A DNA stretch of 64,000 nt, from contig JBGCDW010000132.1 in the NCBI GenBank assembly GCA_045105775.1, forward strand, positions 1 to 64,000, read 5' to 3'. Numbering within the stretch: the stretch's first letter is position 1; each line of letters begins with the position of its first letter. Below, piece by piece: positions 25,665 through 35,100 of this stretch. A program made the position numbers and the translations under genes. Source of the stretch: Aureispira sp045105775. GTDB taxonomy: Bacteria > Bacteroidota > Bacteroidia > Chitinophagales > Saprospiraceae. The notes beneath the pieces were generated by a model. It searched no databases. It had not been told where the DNA came from and saw only the letters and a list, made by a program, of their open reading frames with translations.

Positions 25665-27074
25665 TTAGATGCCTGTAGATTTGAGACGTTTGGCTATATC
25701 CGATACTTCTGTCTTGAAACGCGTGTCATTTTCTAGTAGGTTTTCGATAGAGCGACAAGCATGAATAACTGTACTGTGATCCCGTCCTCCAAAAGCATTG
25801 CCAATATGTTTTAAGGACTTATTACTCAATTGCTTGGCCAAGTACATCGACAATTGTCGAGCACGTACTACAAAACGTTTTCTAGTTTTTTCTTTCAGCT
25901 TTTCAACAGGCAAATCGTAGTGTTGTGCCACAATTTTCTGGATCAATTCTACGGTAATTTCACTAGAAATATTATCCACAAATTTACTGATAACCTCTTT
26001 GGCCAAATCCAAATCAATATCGCGCTGGTTGAGTGCCGCTTGTGCAATAATTGAAATCAATACGCCTTCCATTTCACGTACATTGGTGCGTACATTATAC
26101 GAGATAAATTCCAAAACATTGGGTGGCAAATCTACTCCATCATTATCCATTTTCATTTGGATAATTGCCATTCTTGTTTCTAAGGAAGGGATTTGCAAAT
26201 CGGCTGAAAGCCCCCATTTGAAACGTGAGATCAAACGCTCCTCAATCCCTGCCATTTCCTTGGGCGGACGATCCGAAGTTAGGATCAACTGCTTGCCCCC
26301 TTGGTGCAAGTGATTAAAAATAGAGAAGAAAATATCTTGTGTTTTCTGTTTGTTTTCTAAAAACTGAATATCATCTACAATGAGTAAATCTATCATTTGA
26401 TAGAACTTCACAAAATCACTGATGGCATTGTTTCTTAGTGCATCAATGAATTGATTGGTAAAGCGTTCGGAAGAAACATACAGTACCACTTTTTCGGGAA
26501 AGGTATCGAGCACTTCGTTGCCTATAGCCTGCGCCAAGTGCGTCTTTCCTAACCCCACATCCCCAAATATCATCAAGGGGTTAAAAGCCGTTTTTCCTGG
26601 ACGCTTGGCGATAGCTAATCCTGCTGAACGTGCCAAACGATTACAATCGCCTTCTATAAAGTGTTCAAACGTGTAATTAGGATTGAGCTGAGAGTCTATT
26701 TTTAATTTTTGTATCCCTGGAATAACAAAAGGGTTCTTAATTTTCCCTCCTTTTAATCCATTTTTGCCCGTTCCCAAATTGTTGGAATCCTTCGTAAAGG
26801 AAGGTACTTTAGGCAGTACCGTTTTTTTAGGAATTAAGTATTCCAATTGAGCATCTGCTCCAATTTCTACTTGGATTGCATTTTTAAGAATAACCACATA
26901 GTGTTCTTCTAACCACTCATAAAAAAACTTATTGGGTACTTGTATGGTCAACACTGACCCTTCCAAACGCAGGGGTCGAATAGGTTCAAACCAAGTAGTA
27001 AAGCTTTGGGGATTTACGTGTTCCTTGATTCTTGCCAGACATTGTTGCCAAATTTGTACGTGGTCTACACTCAT
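25665..27074 (-). CDS. dnaA: Chromosomal replication initiator protein DnaA
   Basis: 469 residues with all four domains. Domain I is at about 1-85 (IWQQCLARIKEHVNPQSFTTWF), followed by a short linker. The AAA+ domain has Walker A GDVGLGKTHL (171-180), Walker B LLIVDDIQFLENK, sensor SDRPPKEMAGIEERLISRF. The C-terminal DNA-binding domain carries the DnaA signature GGRDHSTVIHACRSIENL. It binds DnaA boxes and opens oriC. The gene is single, without dnaN or gyrB beside it, as is common in this phylum. A possible promoter lies about 110 bases upstream. Confidence 0.97.
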   Translation of the reverse strand: MSVDHVQIWQQCLARIKEHVNPQSFTTWFEPIRPLRLEGSVLTIQVPNKFFYEWLEEHYVVILKNAIQVEIGADAQLEYLIPKKTVLPKVPSFTKDSNNLGTGKNGLKGGKIKNPFVIPGIQKLKIDSQLNPNYTFEHFIEGDCNRLARSAGLAIAKRPGKTAFNPLMIFGDVGLGKTHLAQAIGNEVLDTFPEKVVLYVSSERFTNQFIDALRNNAISDFVKFYQMIDLLIVDDIQFLENKQKTQDIFFSIFNHLHQGGKQLILTSDRPPKEMAGIEERLISRFKWGLSADLQIPSLETRMAIIQMKMDNDGVDLPPNVLEFISYNVRTNVREMEGVLISIIAQAALNQRDIDLDLAKEVISKFVDNISSEITVELIQKIVAQHYDLPVEKLKEKTRKRFVVRARQLSMYLAKQLSNKSLKHIGNAFGGRDHSTVIHACRSIENLLENDTRFKTEVSDIAKRLKSTGI

Positions 27075-27421
27075 ACGGGCTATACCTGATAGGATGAAAA
27101 AAAGATTAGTGGTTCGTGAGCCTAAAACAGTTCATGCTCATAAATAACTTCCTTGTATAAATAGCCATTAGGGTAACAGCTACACGAATTTTTTTTATAC
27201 AATAACAAATAAATAGTACTAATGTACTATAAGTCAATATTGTTGACAATGGAAGTTTGGCTAAGGTCGTTAAAAAAAGTCAAAAAATAAAAAAAACAAG
27301 GGTTTGTCCCTGACAAAAATTAATTATTAGTCCATAGAAAAAAGTCTTTGCTCAACACACTAAAAATGCTCCTTCTTTTTACAATGAAACAGCATACATT
27401 TACGTTGATTATACTTTTATT
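27075..27421. other. Intergenic region upstream of dnaA
   Basis: On the minus strand a weak CAGGG/CCCTTG hairpin followed by eight T (about 27294-27314) could end the metallophosphatase transcript. Next, TTGAC (about 27230-27240) and TATTTATTTG (about 27205-27215) could form a dnaA promoter. I looked for DnaA boxes (TTWTNCACA) and saw none, so I do not call an origin. Confidence 0.4.
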
Positions 27422-28363
27422 CTAGCCAACCGTCTGATTGTTGCACTGCATGGCGCGTTCGCTAAAGTTTTGTTCAAAATAAATATCCAAACGCCCTAAG
27501 GTCATACCTGCCCAACCTACTTGTGTCACCCACACCTCCTCTTGATCTTGATTTTTGATTAGGGCAGGTTCTTCTAAGTAGGTGTGCGTGTGTCCACCAA
27601 TAATCAAATTGATATTCTTGCTGCGCTCTGCCAATACCCGATCCGAAACTTTATTACTGCTATACTGATACCCCAAATGAGAAAGACAAATAACATAATG
27701 ACAGCCTTCATCATGTCGCAACAAAGCAGCATATTGGTTGGCCTGTACAATGGGATCTAAATAACGCGTATTCTTATACAATTCCTTGACTACCAAACCA
27801 TCTAACTCTAAGCCCACACCAATTACACCTACCTTGATGGCTCCCTTCTGAAAAATCTTATAGGGTTTGACATCGTTGTGCAATACTGTATCCGAAAAAT
27901 CGTAATTGCAATTAATCAAAGGAAACGTAGCATGAGCGGCCGTTTGTTGCTTTAAGTTTTCAATTCCTGCATCAAAATCATGGTTGCCAATGGTACCAGC
28001 ATCGTAGCCCATTTGACTCATAAGTTTGATCTCCAACTCTCCCTTAAAATAATTAAAGTAAGGCGTACCCTGAAACATGTCGCCCGCATCTAACAACAAA
28101 ACATTTTTCTCTTCTTGCCTAATTTTATTAATCAAGGCAGCTCTCTTGGCAATTCCTCCGCGCCCTTCATTGCGCCCTCCATCCATTGGGAACGGCTCAA
28201 TTCGACTGTGTACATCATTGGTATGCAAAATGGTCAATTGGTGCAAGCGACCTTCTTCTGTTGTAAAGGTCTCTGCGGATAAATAGCTAGGCACTAGCGT
28301 AGTGCCTCCTGCTACCAGAGCATACTGCCCCAGTCTTCCCAAAAAAGCGCGACGATTGTACAT
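27422..28363 (-). CDS. Tat-exported metallophosphatase (5'-nucleotidase N-terminal domain)
   Basis: 313 residues from the ATG at 28363, which places the twin-arginine signal NRRAFLGRLGQYALVAGG at the N-terminus; the upstream ATG at 28411 would put 16 residues before it. The calcineurin-like domain shows all metal motifs: LHTNDVHS, LLDAGDMFQG, GTIGNHDFD, CLSHLGY and GGHTHT. It ends without the 5'-nucleotidase C-terminal specificity domain, which in Bacteroidota is often a separate neighbouring gene but is not present here. It probably hydrolyses nucleotides or sugar nucleotides in the periplasm. RpmE2 lies just upstream. Confidence 0.88.
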   Translation of the reverse strand: MYNRRAFLGRLGQYALVAGGTTLVPSYLSAETFTTEEGRLHQLTILHTNDVHSRIEPFPMDGGRNEGRGGIAKRAALINKIRQEEKNVLLLDAGDMFQGTPYFNYFKGELEIKLMSQMGYDAGTIGNHDFDAGIENLKQQTAAHATFPLINCNYDFSDTVLHNDVKPYKIFQKGAIKVGVIGVGLELDGLVVKELYKNTRYLDPIVQANQYAALLRHDEGCHYVICLSHLGYQYSSNKVSDRVLAERSKNINLIIGGHTHTYLEEPALIKNQDQEEVWVTQVGWAGMTLGRLDIYFEQNFSERAMQCNNQTVG

Positions 28364-28399
28364 CCGTGATAATAGTTTGGAGTGTGAATAAAACAAGTA

Positions 28400-28432
28400 A
28401 AGGTTAATCAATACACATCATTGATTAACCTT
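28400..28432 (-). terminator. Terminator after the L31 gene
   Basis: AAGGTTAATCAAT (28400-28412) and its complement (28420-28432), flanked by A/T runs on both strands, 40 bases after the L31 stop. Confidence 0.8.
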
Positions 28433-28472
28433 TTGATATAAGATACGTAACTATTTCTAAGAAAGAAACCGT

Positions 28473-28748
28473 TTACTGTTCTTCTTGTTTGGCAGTGTAT
28501 TTATCAAATTTAGCAAATTTCTTGTTAAACTTGTCAATACGTCCAGCAGTATCCACAAACTGCATTTTACCAGTGTAAAAAGGGTGAGAAGCAGAACTAA
28601 TCTCTACTTTTACCAATGGATACTCTGCTCCTTCTAATTCAATAGTTTCACTAGAAGGCGCAGACGACTTCATCAAAAAAGTAGTATCAGTAGAAATATC
28701 TCTAAAACAAACCATACGGCTGCTAGTTGGATGAAGGTCTTTTTTCAT
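28473..28748 (-). CDS. rpmE2: 50S ribosomal protein L31 type B
   Basis: 91 residues from the ATG at 28748 (MKKDLHPTSSRMVCFRDIS); the open frame reaches further upstream but that part has no L31 similarity. SSASHPFYTGKMQFVDTAGRIDKFNKKF is the L31 hallmark region. The zinc CxxC pair of type A L31 is absent, so this is the zinc-independent type B form. It has an extended C-terminal tail (KYTAKQEEQ). It is monocistronic, with its own terminator. Confidence 0.93.
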   Translation of the reverse strand: MKKDLHPTSSRMVCFRDISTDTTFLMKSSAPSSETIELEGAEYPLVKVEISSASHPFYTGKMQFVDTAGRIDKFNKKFAKFDKYTAKQEEQ

Positions 28749-28896
28749 GACTGTATTTTTAAAATAATGGTTATTAATAATCTGGGAGGCCATGTGATGG
28801 CACAATTGCAGATGCGAAGATAATACAATTATTAAGATTAATGGTGTTTTGGGTATTTTTTGTTGGAATTTTTATTCGACGCTATTTTGTAAGCGC

Positions 28897-29613
28897 CTAC
28901 TTCTCACACCACCCCGCAATACTCACCCCTACAGGCAAGCTCATTCCTCTACGGATAAGGAAATTATCAAAACGTAACAAACCACAAAAGATACTGTCCA
29001 CTACAGCAGGAAGTTGAGGATGATCGACTTGTGGTGCTCTATTTTTATTTTTAATTCTGGAAGCCGCAATTAGAGGATAAAGCAGCGAGTTCCAAGAGTA
29101 TACTTTTACCTCTTTAAAATCCTTGAACAGCTCCTTTACCATTTTCTTGTCATAGCGTCTAAAGTGTTCTAAGGCAACATCATGGCTGCTAAACAAACCT
29201 GGTCCAGCAGGCACAGAATACACCAAGGAGCCACCTTTTTTCAAGACCCGATAGACCTCTGATACAGCTTTTTGATCGTTCTCAATATGCTCAAATACAT
29301 CAAAAGATACCACAATATCAAAAAAGCCCTCGTCATACGGCAAATTCGTAGCGTCAGCTATGCGTTTTTCAAAACAATCCTCCTCGGGCACTACCGCCAA
29401 AGCTTGTGGCAAAATATCGGTCACATAGTTGTTGCCAAACTGCTTCAAGATTTTTAAATCATCGCCTGTTCCTGTACCAATACTCAATATTTTGAGGGGT
29501 TCTGCTCCTTGTTTTTGGCTATTTTTTTCCATCAACAACTCAATCAGACCATACTTGGCTCTAAACCAAAAATTGTCTGCTGTTTGCCCTGCTTCATAAT
29601 CTTTATAATCCAT
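28897..29613 (-). CDS. Class I SAM-dependent methyltransferase
   Basis: 238 residues with a Methyltransf_11-type fold: motif I ILSIGTGTGDDLKIL, DATNLPYDEGFFDIVVSFDVFEHIEN (motifs II/III) and YRVLKKGGSLVYSVPAG. The second half (EHFRRYDKKMVKELFKDF, LYPLIAASRIKNKN) is the type found next to membrane glycosyltransferases in surface-glycan loci. It is the last gene of a four-gene minus-strand operon and lies 48 bases after the GT2 fusion. It may methylate a sugar or lipid carrier (inference). Confidence 0.85.
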   Translation of the reverse strand: MDYKDYEAGQTADNFWFRAKYGLIELLMEKNSQKQGAEPLKILSIGTGTGDDLKILKQFGNNYVTDILPQALAVVPEEDCFEKRIADATNLPYDEGFFDIVVSFDVFEHIENDQKAVSEVYRVLKKGGSLVYSVPAGPGLFSSHDVALEHFRRYDKKMVKELFKDFKEVKVYSWNSLLYPLIAASRIKNKNRAPQVDHPQLPAVVDSIFCGLLRFDNFLIRRGMSLPVGVSIAGWCEK

Positions 29614-29661
29614 TGTTTTTTCTACGTTTTTAGTTGGTAATTCAAACTGTCAAAAAGGTAT

Positions 29662-32600
29662 TTATTTGATCTTTCCAGCTTTTCTCAAACGAGCTTCACG
29701 TACCATTTGACGTTTTTGGTTGGCCACCGCTTTGTCATAATCAGATTTTAGCCTCAAGGCAGGGGCATAATCAGGCGAAATAGCTAACGAACGATTTAAT
29801 TCGGGCAAAGCAGCCTGCCAATTGCCTGACATAGAAAGTTTCTTGGCCGTAAAATAACTCTTGATGGCATCGTTTTGCATACCAGTAGCCACCTGAATGG
29901 CCAAATCATAGCCTTGAAGTGGGCGACCTCCATAACGATCAAATAACACTAAACGATCTAAAGATTCTTGCATTTTGCCTTCACTGGCATAAATTCTAGC
30001 CAAATTATAATGTCCAAACACATATTTGATATTGGAGTCTGTGGCGCGTCTTAAATATTCTTCTGCCTCTGGTATCTTATTCGTGTTCAAGTAGTACATC
30101 CCCATTAGTCCCAAACTATTGGAATAACTAGGTGAATAGCTGGTTAGGGTGTCCAATGCGACCTTAGCTTCTGGCATTTGTCCCAATTGCAAATGGTATT
30201 GTGCCAACAACAACCAAGCACTTTCGTCTTTGGGATTATCCTCTACAGCCGCCTTGATTAACCCCAATGCCTTATCGTTTTCTTTATTTTTAAAAGCCTC
30301 ATCTGCTTCATGTGCTGCTTTGTTTGTTTCAGAACGTTTGGTAATAGCCCAAATCATGGTTCCGTCAATTTCTCTACTAGCTATCAATTCCTCGCCAGGA
30401 GGGAACAAACCATTCTCAATAAAATCGCGATTGACAAAACGAGTAATGTACAGGCCATAATCCCAATTGTGCTTAATGCGTTCATGGTAGCGCGTGTAGA
30501 CCGCTTCTACATTTTCATAAGGAGCAAAATAATGGCGAACAGGTTTGTGGGCTTGTGTAGCAATTTTTATGGGTTGTCCTGCCTTTATTTCGGGCAAATT
30601 TTCAATCGCCCAATTGGCAGCTTCCTTGGTAGAATTCATCCAATAATCGGTCTCATAATCATTATAAGCAGCACCTATTCCACCAAAAAACTCATTAAAA
30701 TAAATATACTGATTGGGGTGACTGACAATCATCCAACGAATGGGCGAATACAAGCCTAATAATAAACATACACTGACTCCCAAGGTGACCAACTTGTTTT
30801 TGGCTTGAACCACTGCATATTGCAATCCATAAGCTGCCATGATGGCCAAAATAGGATACACAAACAAGAAGTGGCGCATACCATCATACAAAGCAGAATC
30901 TTGATAAATGGCATAAGCAACAGGAAATACCCCTGTAAATATGACCATCAAAAACAGCCAACGATTTTTCTCGTCTTTGAGAATAGGATAAATAGCCATC
31001 GCACTTCCCAAAAGAATCAAAGCAGGAGTAGCAATGCTAAACCATTTGATGATATAATTCCAAGGCAAAAAGTCAGACCAATAATGCTGACCACCCCAAA
31101 CCATTCTAATGCCAGTAGTAAAATTGGACATCTCTGCTAGTGCCAATCGTGGCCCACCAATAGGATCTTCTTGTGCAAAAGGCCAGAACAAAGAACCACC
31201 AATATATCCCAATCCTGCAATTACCAATAAAAGTAAACCCAGCTTTATCAACTTAGAAACATTGCTCAATAGCGGACGCAAACGATGCTCCACCACATAA
31301 GCCCCTCCTGTAAATAAGAACAAGTATGGAATAAGTAGAATTCCCCCTACACGAATATTAATACTAATAGAAATACCTACAATCAACCCCATCATCGACT
31401 GAAAAGACGGGCGGGGAAGCTGTCGTACAAAATTCATCAAGAAGTACAAGGTAAATACATAACTGAACGCAAATGGAATATCCTTGGGATTGTTCATAGA
31501 ATGTCCAAAAATACGAGGCGATAAAGCCATAAACAACAATGTCCAGAAAGCAACCTGCCAACGTTGAGAAACCGATTTGGCCAGCAAACCTGTAAAAATC
31601 AATAAGAAAGCACCCAATAAGGCATTAAATAAATGGCGCATTTCGTAGATGTCCCATTCGGGGAATATATACTTGTGCAGCCATGCCATGCAGTAATCAA
31701 ACAACCCACCATACAAATACAAATTCTGAAAGTTCAAAGCGGTATCGTCCACGCCTTCTGATTCAAAATAATTGAGCACATGCCCTCCATAAATTCGCTG
31801 TACCTCCTCATCTGCCGTGATTCCATAATCAAAACTCAAATAAGGCATCAAAAACAGTAAGACCACAGATAAAACTCCAAACAAAAAACGATAAATAGGT
31901 GCCTCTTTGGTGACACTCAAGGTCAGCCCACGTTTTTGCTCTTTGAAAGGTTGTACAAAGAAAAAGCGAAAAATATTGGCCCAAACCAAGAAAAAAGCAC
32001 TAATGCCCATCTTAATACCATCCGACCAAACCGAAACCTTAGAATCATCTACCTCTTGCCATTTGACAGGCATTTCTACCACAGGCACATTATACAATCG
32101 GGCATTGTGCAATAACTCTACATCATGTGCCCAGCCTTTGACCGCCATTTGATCAAACAACCACTTGCCCAATGCCTTGGGGTACAATTTAAAGCCACAT
32201 TGTGTATCATAACTATTGCTGCCTGTGAGCAATTGCACCCAACCATTAAACAAACGTCCCAACAAACGGCGTTTGCCATTGGCCTCTAGTACCGATTCCT
32301 CATGCTCTCTAGAGCCAATGTAGATGGTTTCGTCTTCAAATGTTTGGCTAGGCAACCTCTTGAGCCAAGACAACAAGGTCACCGGGCTGCAAGCCATATC
32401 TGCATCTAAAGTGAGCAAATGATCGCCTTCTGCTTCTGCAATGCCTTTTTTGAGCGCATGTCCTTTGCCCGCATTTTTTTCTTGATTGATAATTCTGTAG
32501 CTCGCCAATTGATCTTCGGAGGCAGGCGTTCCAAACTCTTCTTGTAACAACTCTAGGGTATTGTCACTACTGCCATCATTCACTAAGAGTACTTCATAAG

Positions 32601-32778
32601 CTACTTTCCAGTACTGCTCAAACTTGCGTAAGGTCTTTACCATTCGTGGAAAACGCTCTGCCTCATTGTACAAAGGAATAATTAACGAAAGTTTTCCTTT
32701 GTAATTATGAGAAGGGATGGCACTTGTTTTTTTACTAGAGTCCGCCCCTGCACGAGACTTCTTTTTTTTGTTAGACAT
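29662..32778 (-). CDS. Three-part fusion: GT2 glycosyltransferase, PMT-like membrane transferase, TPR
   Basis: 1038 residues. Residues about 30-270 are a DPM1-like GT2 domain (LSLIIPLYNEAERFP, VNDGSSDNTLELL, LTLDADMACSP, CGFKLYP) that would make a polyprenyl-phosphate sugar. Residues about 290-750 are polytopic with a PMT/GT39-like loop YGITADEEVQRIYGGH and the segment LMALSPRIFGHSMNNPKDIPF. Residues about 820-1010 are TPR repeats (ALGLIKAAVEDNPKDESAWLLL, PEAEEYLRRATDS). Donor synthesis and sugar transfer are thus joined in one chain, with a protein-interaction tail. It probably glycosylates exported proteins or lipids. It ends in a basic tail (RLRKAGKIK). Confidence 0.85.
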   Translation of the reverse strand: MSNKKKKSRAGADSSKKTSAIPSHNYKGKLSLIIPLYNEAERFPRMVKTLRKFEQYWKVAYEVLLVNDGSSDNTLELLQEEFGTPASEDQLASYRIINQEKNAGKGHALKKGIAEAEGDHLLTLDADMACSPVTLLSWLKRLPSQTFEDETIYIGSREHEESVLEANGKRRLLGRLFNGWVQLLTGSNSYDTQCGFKLYPKALGKWLFDQMAVKGWAHDVELLHNARLYNVPVVEMPVKWQEVDDSKVSVWSDGIKMGISAFFLVWANIFRFFFVQPFKEQKRGLTLSVTKEAPIYRFLFGVLSVVLLFLMPYLSFDYGITADEEVQRIYGGHVLNYFESEGVDDTALNFQNLYLYGGLFDYCMAWLHKYIFPEWDIYEMRHLFNALLGAFLLIFTGLLAKSVSQRWQVAFWTLLFMALSPRIFGHSMNNPKDIPFAFSYVFTLYFLMNFVRQLPRPSFQSMMGLIVGISISINIRVGGILLIPYLFLFTGGAYVVEHRLRPLLSNVSKLIKLGLLLLVIAGLGYIGGSLFWPFAQEDPIGGPRLALAEMSNFTTGIRMVWGGQHYWSDFLPWNYIIKWFSIATPALILLGSAMAIYPILKDEKNRWLFLMVIFTGVFPVAYAIYQDSALYDGMRHFLFVYPILAIMAAYGLQYAVVQAKNKLVTLGVSVCLLLGLYSPIRWMIVSHPNQYIYFNEFFGGIGAAYNDYETDYWMNSTKEAANWAIENLPEIKAGQPIKIATQAHKPVRHYFAPYENVEAVYTRYHERIKHNWDYGLYITRFVNRDFIENGLFPPGEELIASREIDGTMIWAITKRSETNKAAHEADEAFKNKENDKALGLIKAAVEDNPKDESAWLLLAQYHLQLGQMPEAKVALDTLTSYSPSYSNSLGLMGMYYLNTNKIPEAEEYLRRATDSNIKYVFGHYNLARIYASEGKMQESLDRLVLFDRYGGRPLQGYDLAIQVATGMQNDAIKSYFTAKKLSMSGNWQAALPELNRSLAISPDYAPALRLKSDYDKAVANQKRQMVREARLRKAGKIK

Positions 32779-32888
32779 GCTGCTATATTTGAAAGGGCTT
32801 TGTGAGAACCCAATAATTCACGTTCTCCTACATATAAGGGTTATAGGTATAATGGTATGCTCTAAAATAGAAGCTCCATTCCTCAAAA

Positions 32889-33680
32889 TTATTGTTTTTT
32901 TCTGAATCTTCTAAATGCTAGTATTAAAATTGGTATATCGTACAGTGCTTGGCGTACAATTGCCCAAGAAGCACCTTTGCTCGCACCAGTTTGGCGCGGC
33001 CAATATTTAGACTCCACCTCTATAGCCTGATGCCCCAAATACAATAATTTGCTGCAAATTTCGGATTCTACCAAGGAGCTTTGTACCTCCAAAGATAAAT
33101 CTTGAACGGCTGCCGTCTTGTAAGCTTTGACCCAATTGACATCCTTGAGAGTCAAGCCAATGAATAGACGATTGAGCCAACTATTAAACCAAGACAAAAT
33201 ATTGCGCGTCAGGGTGTAGGTCATATTCTCTACTCTGTAAAAAGCTAAAATAGTTTTGGGGGCTAAATTTTTATACGGCAACAACTCTTCTACATCAAAC
33301 TGTCCATCGCCAGGAATCATAACGACGTTTTCTGACTTGGCATGGGCATAACCTTTGTGCAAAGCAGCACCAATACCTAAATTGGTCACATGCGGTATGT
33401 ACTGTATGGGTACTGCTGGGAATTCGGCCATAAATTTTACAATTTTTTCATGGCTTCCATCCGTACTTCCGTCATTCACTACAATCAACTCCCCTCTACT
33501 GTTGGACAATTGAGGGAGCAGCGCAGCAACCGTCTGCAAGACACGGCCAATATTGCCCACTTCATTGTAGCACAAAATGATAATAGACCAACTTTGTTGG
33601 GGATAGTTTGACAATTTGATGGTAATTTGGTGTTTTTGCAATGCTTTTGTACTCAAAGATAGCTTTTTTGTAAGGTGCAA
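32889..33680 (-). CDS. Family 2 glycosyltransferase (DPM1-like)
   Basis: 263 residues: WSIIILCYNEVGNIGRVLQ, LIVVNDGSTDGSHEKI, LGIGAALHKGYAHAKSENVVMIPGDGQFDVEELLPY (metal-binding DGQFD) and the lipid-enzyme-like VNWVKAYKT region. No membrane helices, apart from a hydrophobic stretch (YDIPILILAF) near the end. These enzymes usually transfer a sugar from a nucleotide to polyprenyl phosphate. It lies in the minus-strand glycan operon between the dehydrogenase and the GT2 fusion. Confidence 0.87.
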   Translation of the reverse strand: MHLTKKLSLSTKALQKHQITIKLSNYPQQSWSIIILCYNEVGNIGRVLQTVAALLPQLSNSRGELIVVNDGSTDGSHEKIVKFMAEFPAVPIQYIPHVTNLGIGAALHKGYAHAKSENVVMIPGDGQFDVEELLPYKNLAPKTILAFYRVENMTYTLTRNILSWFNSWLNRLFIGLTLKDVNWVKAYKTAAVQDLSLEVQSSLVESEICSKLLYLGHQAIEVESKYWPRQTGASKGASWAIVRQALYDIPILILAFRRFRKKQ

Positions 33681-33714
33681 TTATAATTGCTGTCCAAGAA
33701 ATACACTAAAGAAG

Positions 33715-34740
33715 TTATTTAAGAATAATTTCCTTTCCTCTATTTTTGATGGATTGTTGGGAAGCTTCTAATAATTGGACGACCTGCCGCCCCGACCAAG
33801 CACTAGACAAAGGTTCTACCTGATTGATAATAGCATTGATAAAATCAGCCGCTACCCCTGCCAAGGCCTCTTTGAGTGGAACTTTGGGAATATGTATATC
33901 TCCTACCCTATAATCTACCAATACTTTTCGCTTGTCTTCATCGCTGCGCCGTTCGGTGTAGTGATAACGCGTATCGTATACTCTGATTTTTTCGGTTGGT
34001 TCGGTATCATCAAAGACAATCATTTTTTCATCTCCTCCAATCAAAAACTTACGAATCTTAACGGGTGATGTCCAAGAGCAATTAAAGTGTGCAATTCGGT
34101 TGCTTTGATAATTTACAGTGAGATAAGCAATATTTTCTATGCCATTGTTGGTATGAGAAATACCTGTTGCTTGAACGCTGTAAGGGGCTTCTTTGACCAA
34201 GTGCTGTAAAATAGAAATATCATGGGGAGCCAAATCCCACAACACATTCACATCGGGCTGAAATAATCCCAAATTAATTCTAGTAGAATCAATGTATTGT
34301 AGCTTGCCAATATTGCCCTGATCGACGTATTCTTTGATAATTTCTACTGCTCCTGTGTACAAATAGGTATGATCCACCATTAGAGTCAATTTTCTTTGGG
34401 TGGCTATTTCTATCAGAATATCCGCTTCTTTTACAGAAGTAACCATTGGTTTTTCTACCAATACATGCTTGCCTGCTTCTAAGGCTGCTTTGGCCAATTC
34501 AAAATGGGTAAAAACTGGTGTGGCAATCACCACAGCATCAATTTGGGTATTGTTGATCACCTCCAGAGCTTGCGTACTGGTATGAATATGGGGGTGTTGT
34601 TGTTTTAATTGTTGCAAGCGTTCTGGGCGCGCATCTACCACACAATGCACGTTTGCTTGAGGATGTGCTTCAAAATTGCGTACCAAATTGGGCCCCCAAT
34701 ATCCAAAGCCAATAACGGCTATCTGCAAAGGCTGTTGCAT
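33715..34740 (-). CDS. Gfo/Idh/MocA family NAD(P)-dependent sugar dehydrogenase
   Basis: 341 residues. Rossmann motif VIGFGYWGPNLVRNFEAHP at the N-terminus, VVIATPVFTHFELAKAALEAGKHVLVEKPM with the family EKP signature, and WDLAPHDISILQHL for the substrate domain. The GYWGPN variant is common in WbpB/WlbA-like enzymes that oxidise nucleotide sugars for surface polysaccharides. It is the first gene of the glycan operon, so it probably modifies the sugar used by the GT2 enzymes that follow. Confidence 0.88.
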   Translation of the reverse strand: MQQPLQIAVIGFGYWGPNLVRNFEAHPQANVHCVVDARPERLQQLKQQHPHIHTSTQALEVINNTQIDAVVIATPVFTHFELAKAALEAGKHVLVEKPMVTSVKEADILIEIATQRKLTLMVDHTYLYTGAVEIIKEYVDQGNIGKLQYIDSTRINLGLFQPDVNVLWDLAPHDISILQHLVKEAPYSVQATGISHTNNGIENIAYLTVNYQSNRIAHFNCSWTSPVKIRKFLIGGDEKMIVFDDTEPTEKIRVYDTRYHYTERRSDEDKRKVLVDYRVGDIHIPKVPLKEALAGVAADFINAIINQVEPLSSAWSGRQVVQLLEASQQSIKNRGKEIILK

Positions 34741-34874
34741 GATTTATGATTAAAACAGTCTAAGAATAGCCACAAAGTAACAGCTTATTTTTGGCTCTTG
34801 ACGTAATTCTTGGGCTTTAATCTATTTTTTGTATCTCTTATCTTAATACTCGTAAAATTCTAATGCAAAAAATG

Positions 34875-34906
34875 TTTGGGCAGGAACCTAATTTCGTTTA
34901 TTTTTG
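34875..34906 (+). promoter_or_regulatory. Bacteroidota consensus promoter (TTTG-N20-TATTTTTG)
   Basis: TTTG at 34875-34878, 20-base spacer, TATTTTTG at 34899-34906, an exact match to TAnnTTTG. Transcription would begin near 34913, leaving a 5' leader of about 210 bases before DUF4836. Confidence 0.65.
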
Positions 34907-34923
34907 TACATCTTAACACAGCA

Positions 34924-34995
34924 ATGACAGTACCTGAGCAACTATATTATGCTATTTCACAAGACTATTTTTATAGTAAGGCAAATAAAATATAA
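34924..34995 (+). CDS. Possible 23-codon leader peptide
   Basis: ATG at 34924, about 11 bases after the predicted transcription start, encodes MTVPEQLYYAISQDYFYSKA plus NKI and a TAA stop. Five of 23 residues are aromatic (four Tyr, one Phe). Frames this short arise often by chance, so only its place between a promoter and a possible attenuator makes it notable. Confidence 0.25.
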   Translation: MTVPEQLYYAISQDYFYSKANKI

Positions 34996-35046
34996 AATAA
35001 CTGTTCACAAAAAGCATAAAAAAGACATTAATAAGTAGAATCTAGT

Positions 35047-35100
35047 CCTAAAACCTAGCTTCAACTATCCCAACCTAATAGAAGTTTAGGAACTTCTTTT
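35047..35100 (+). promoter_or_regulatory. Possible attenuator: terminator hairpin with competing stem
   Basis: AGAAGTT (35080-35086), TAGG loop, AACTTCT (35091-35097), then T-run: a 7-bp terminator-like hairpin 26 bases before the ATG. The upstream bases CCTAAA (35047-35052) and CTTC (35059-35062) can instead pair with GAAGTTTAGG (35081-35090), which would break the hairpin. Confidence 0.4.

Noticed and set aside
27075..27421. Possible replication origin beside dnaA
   Set aside because: No DnaA boxes seen (TTWTNCACA on either strand) and no AT-rich repeated 13-mers; gene neighbourhood alone is not evidence.
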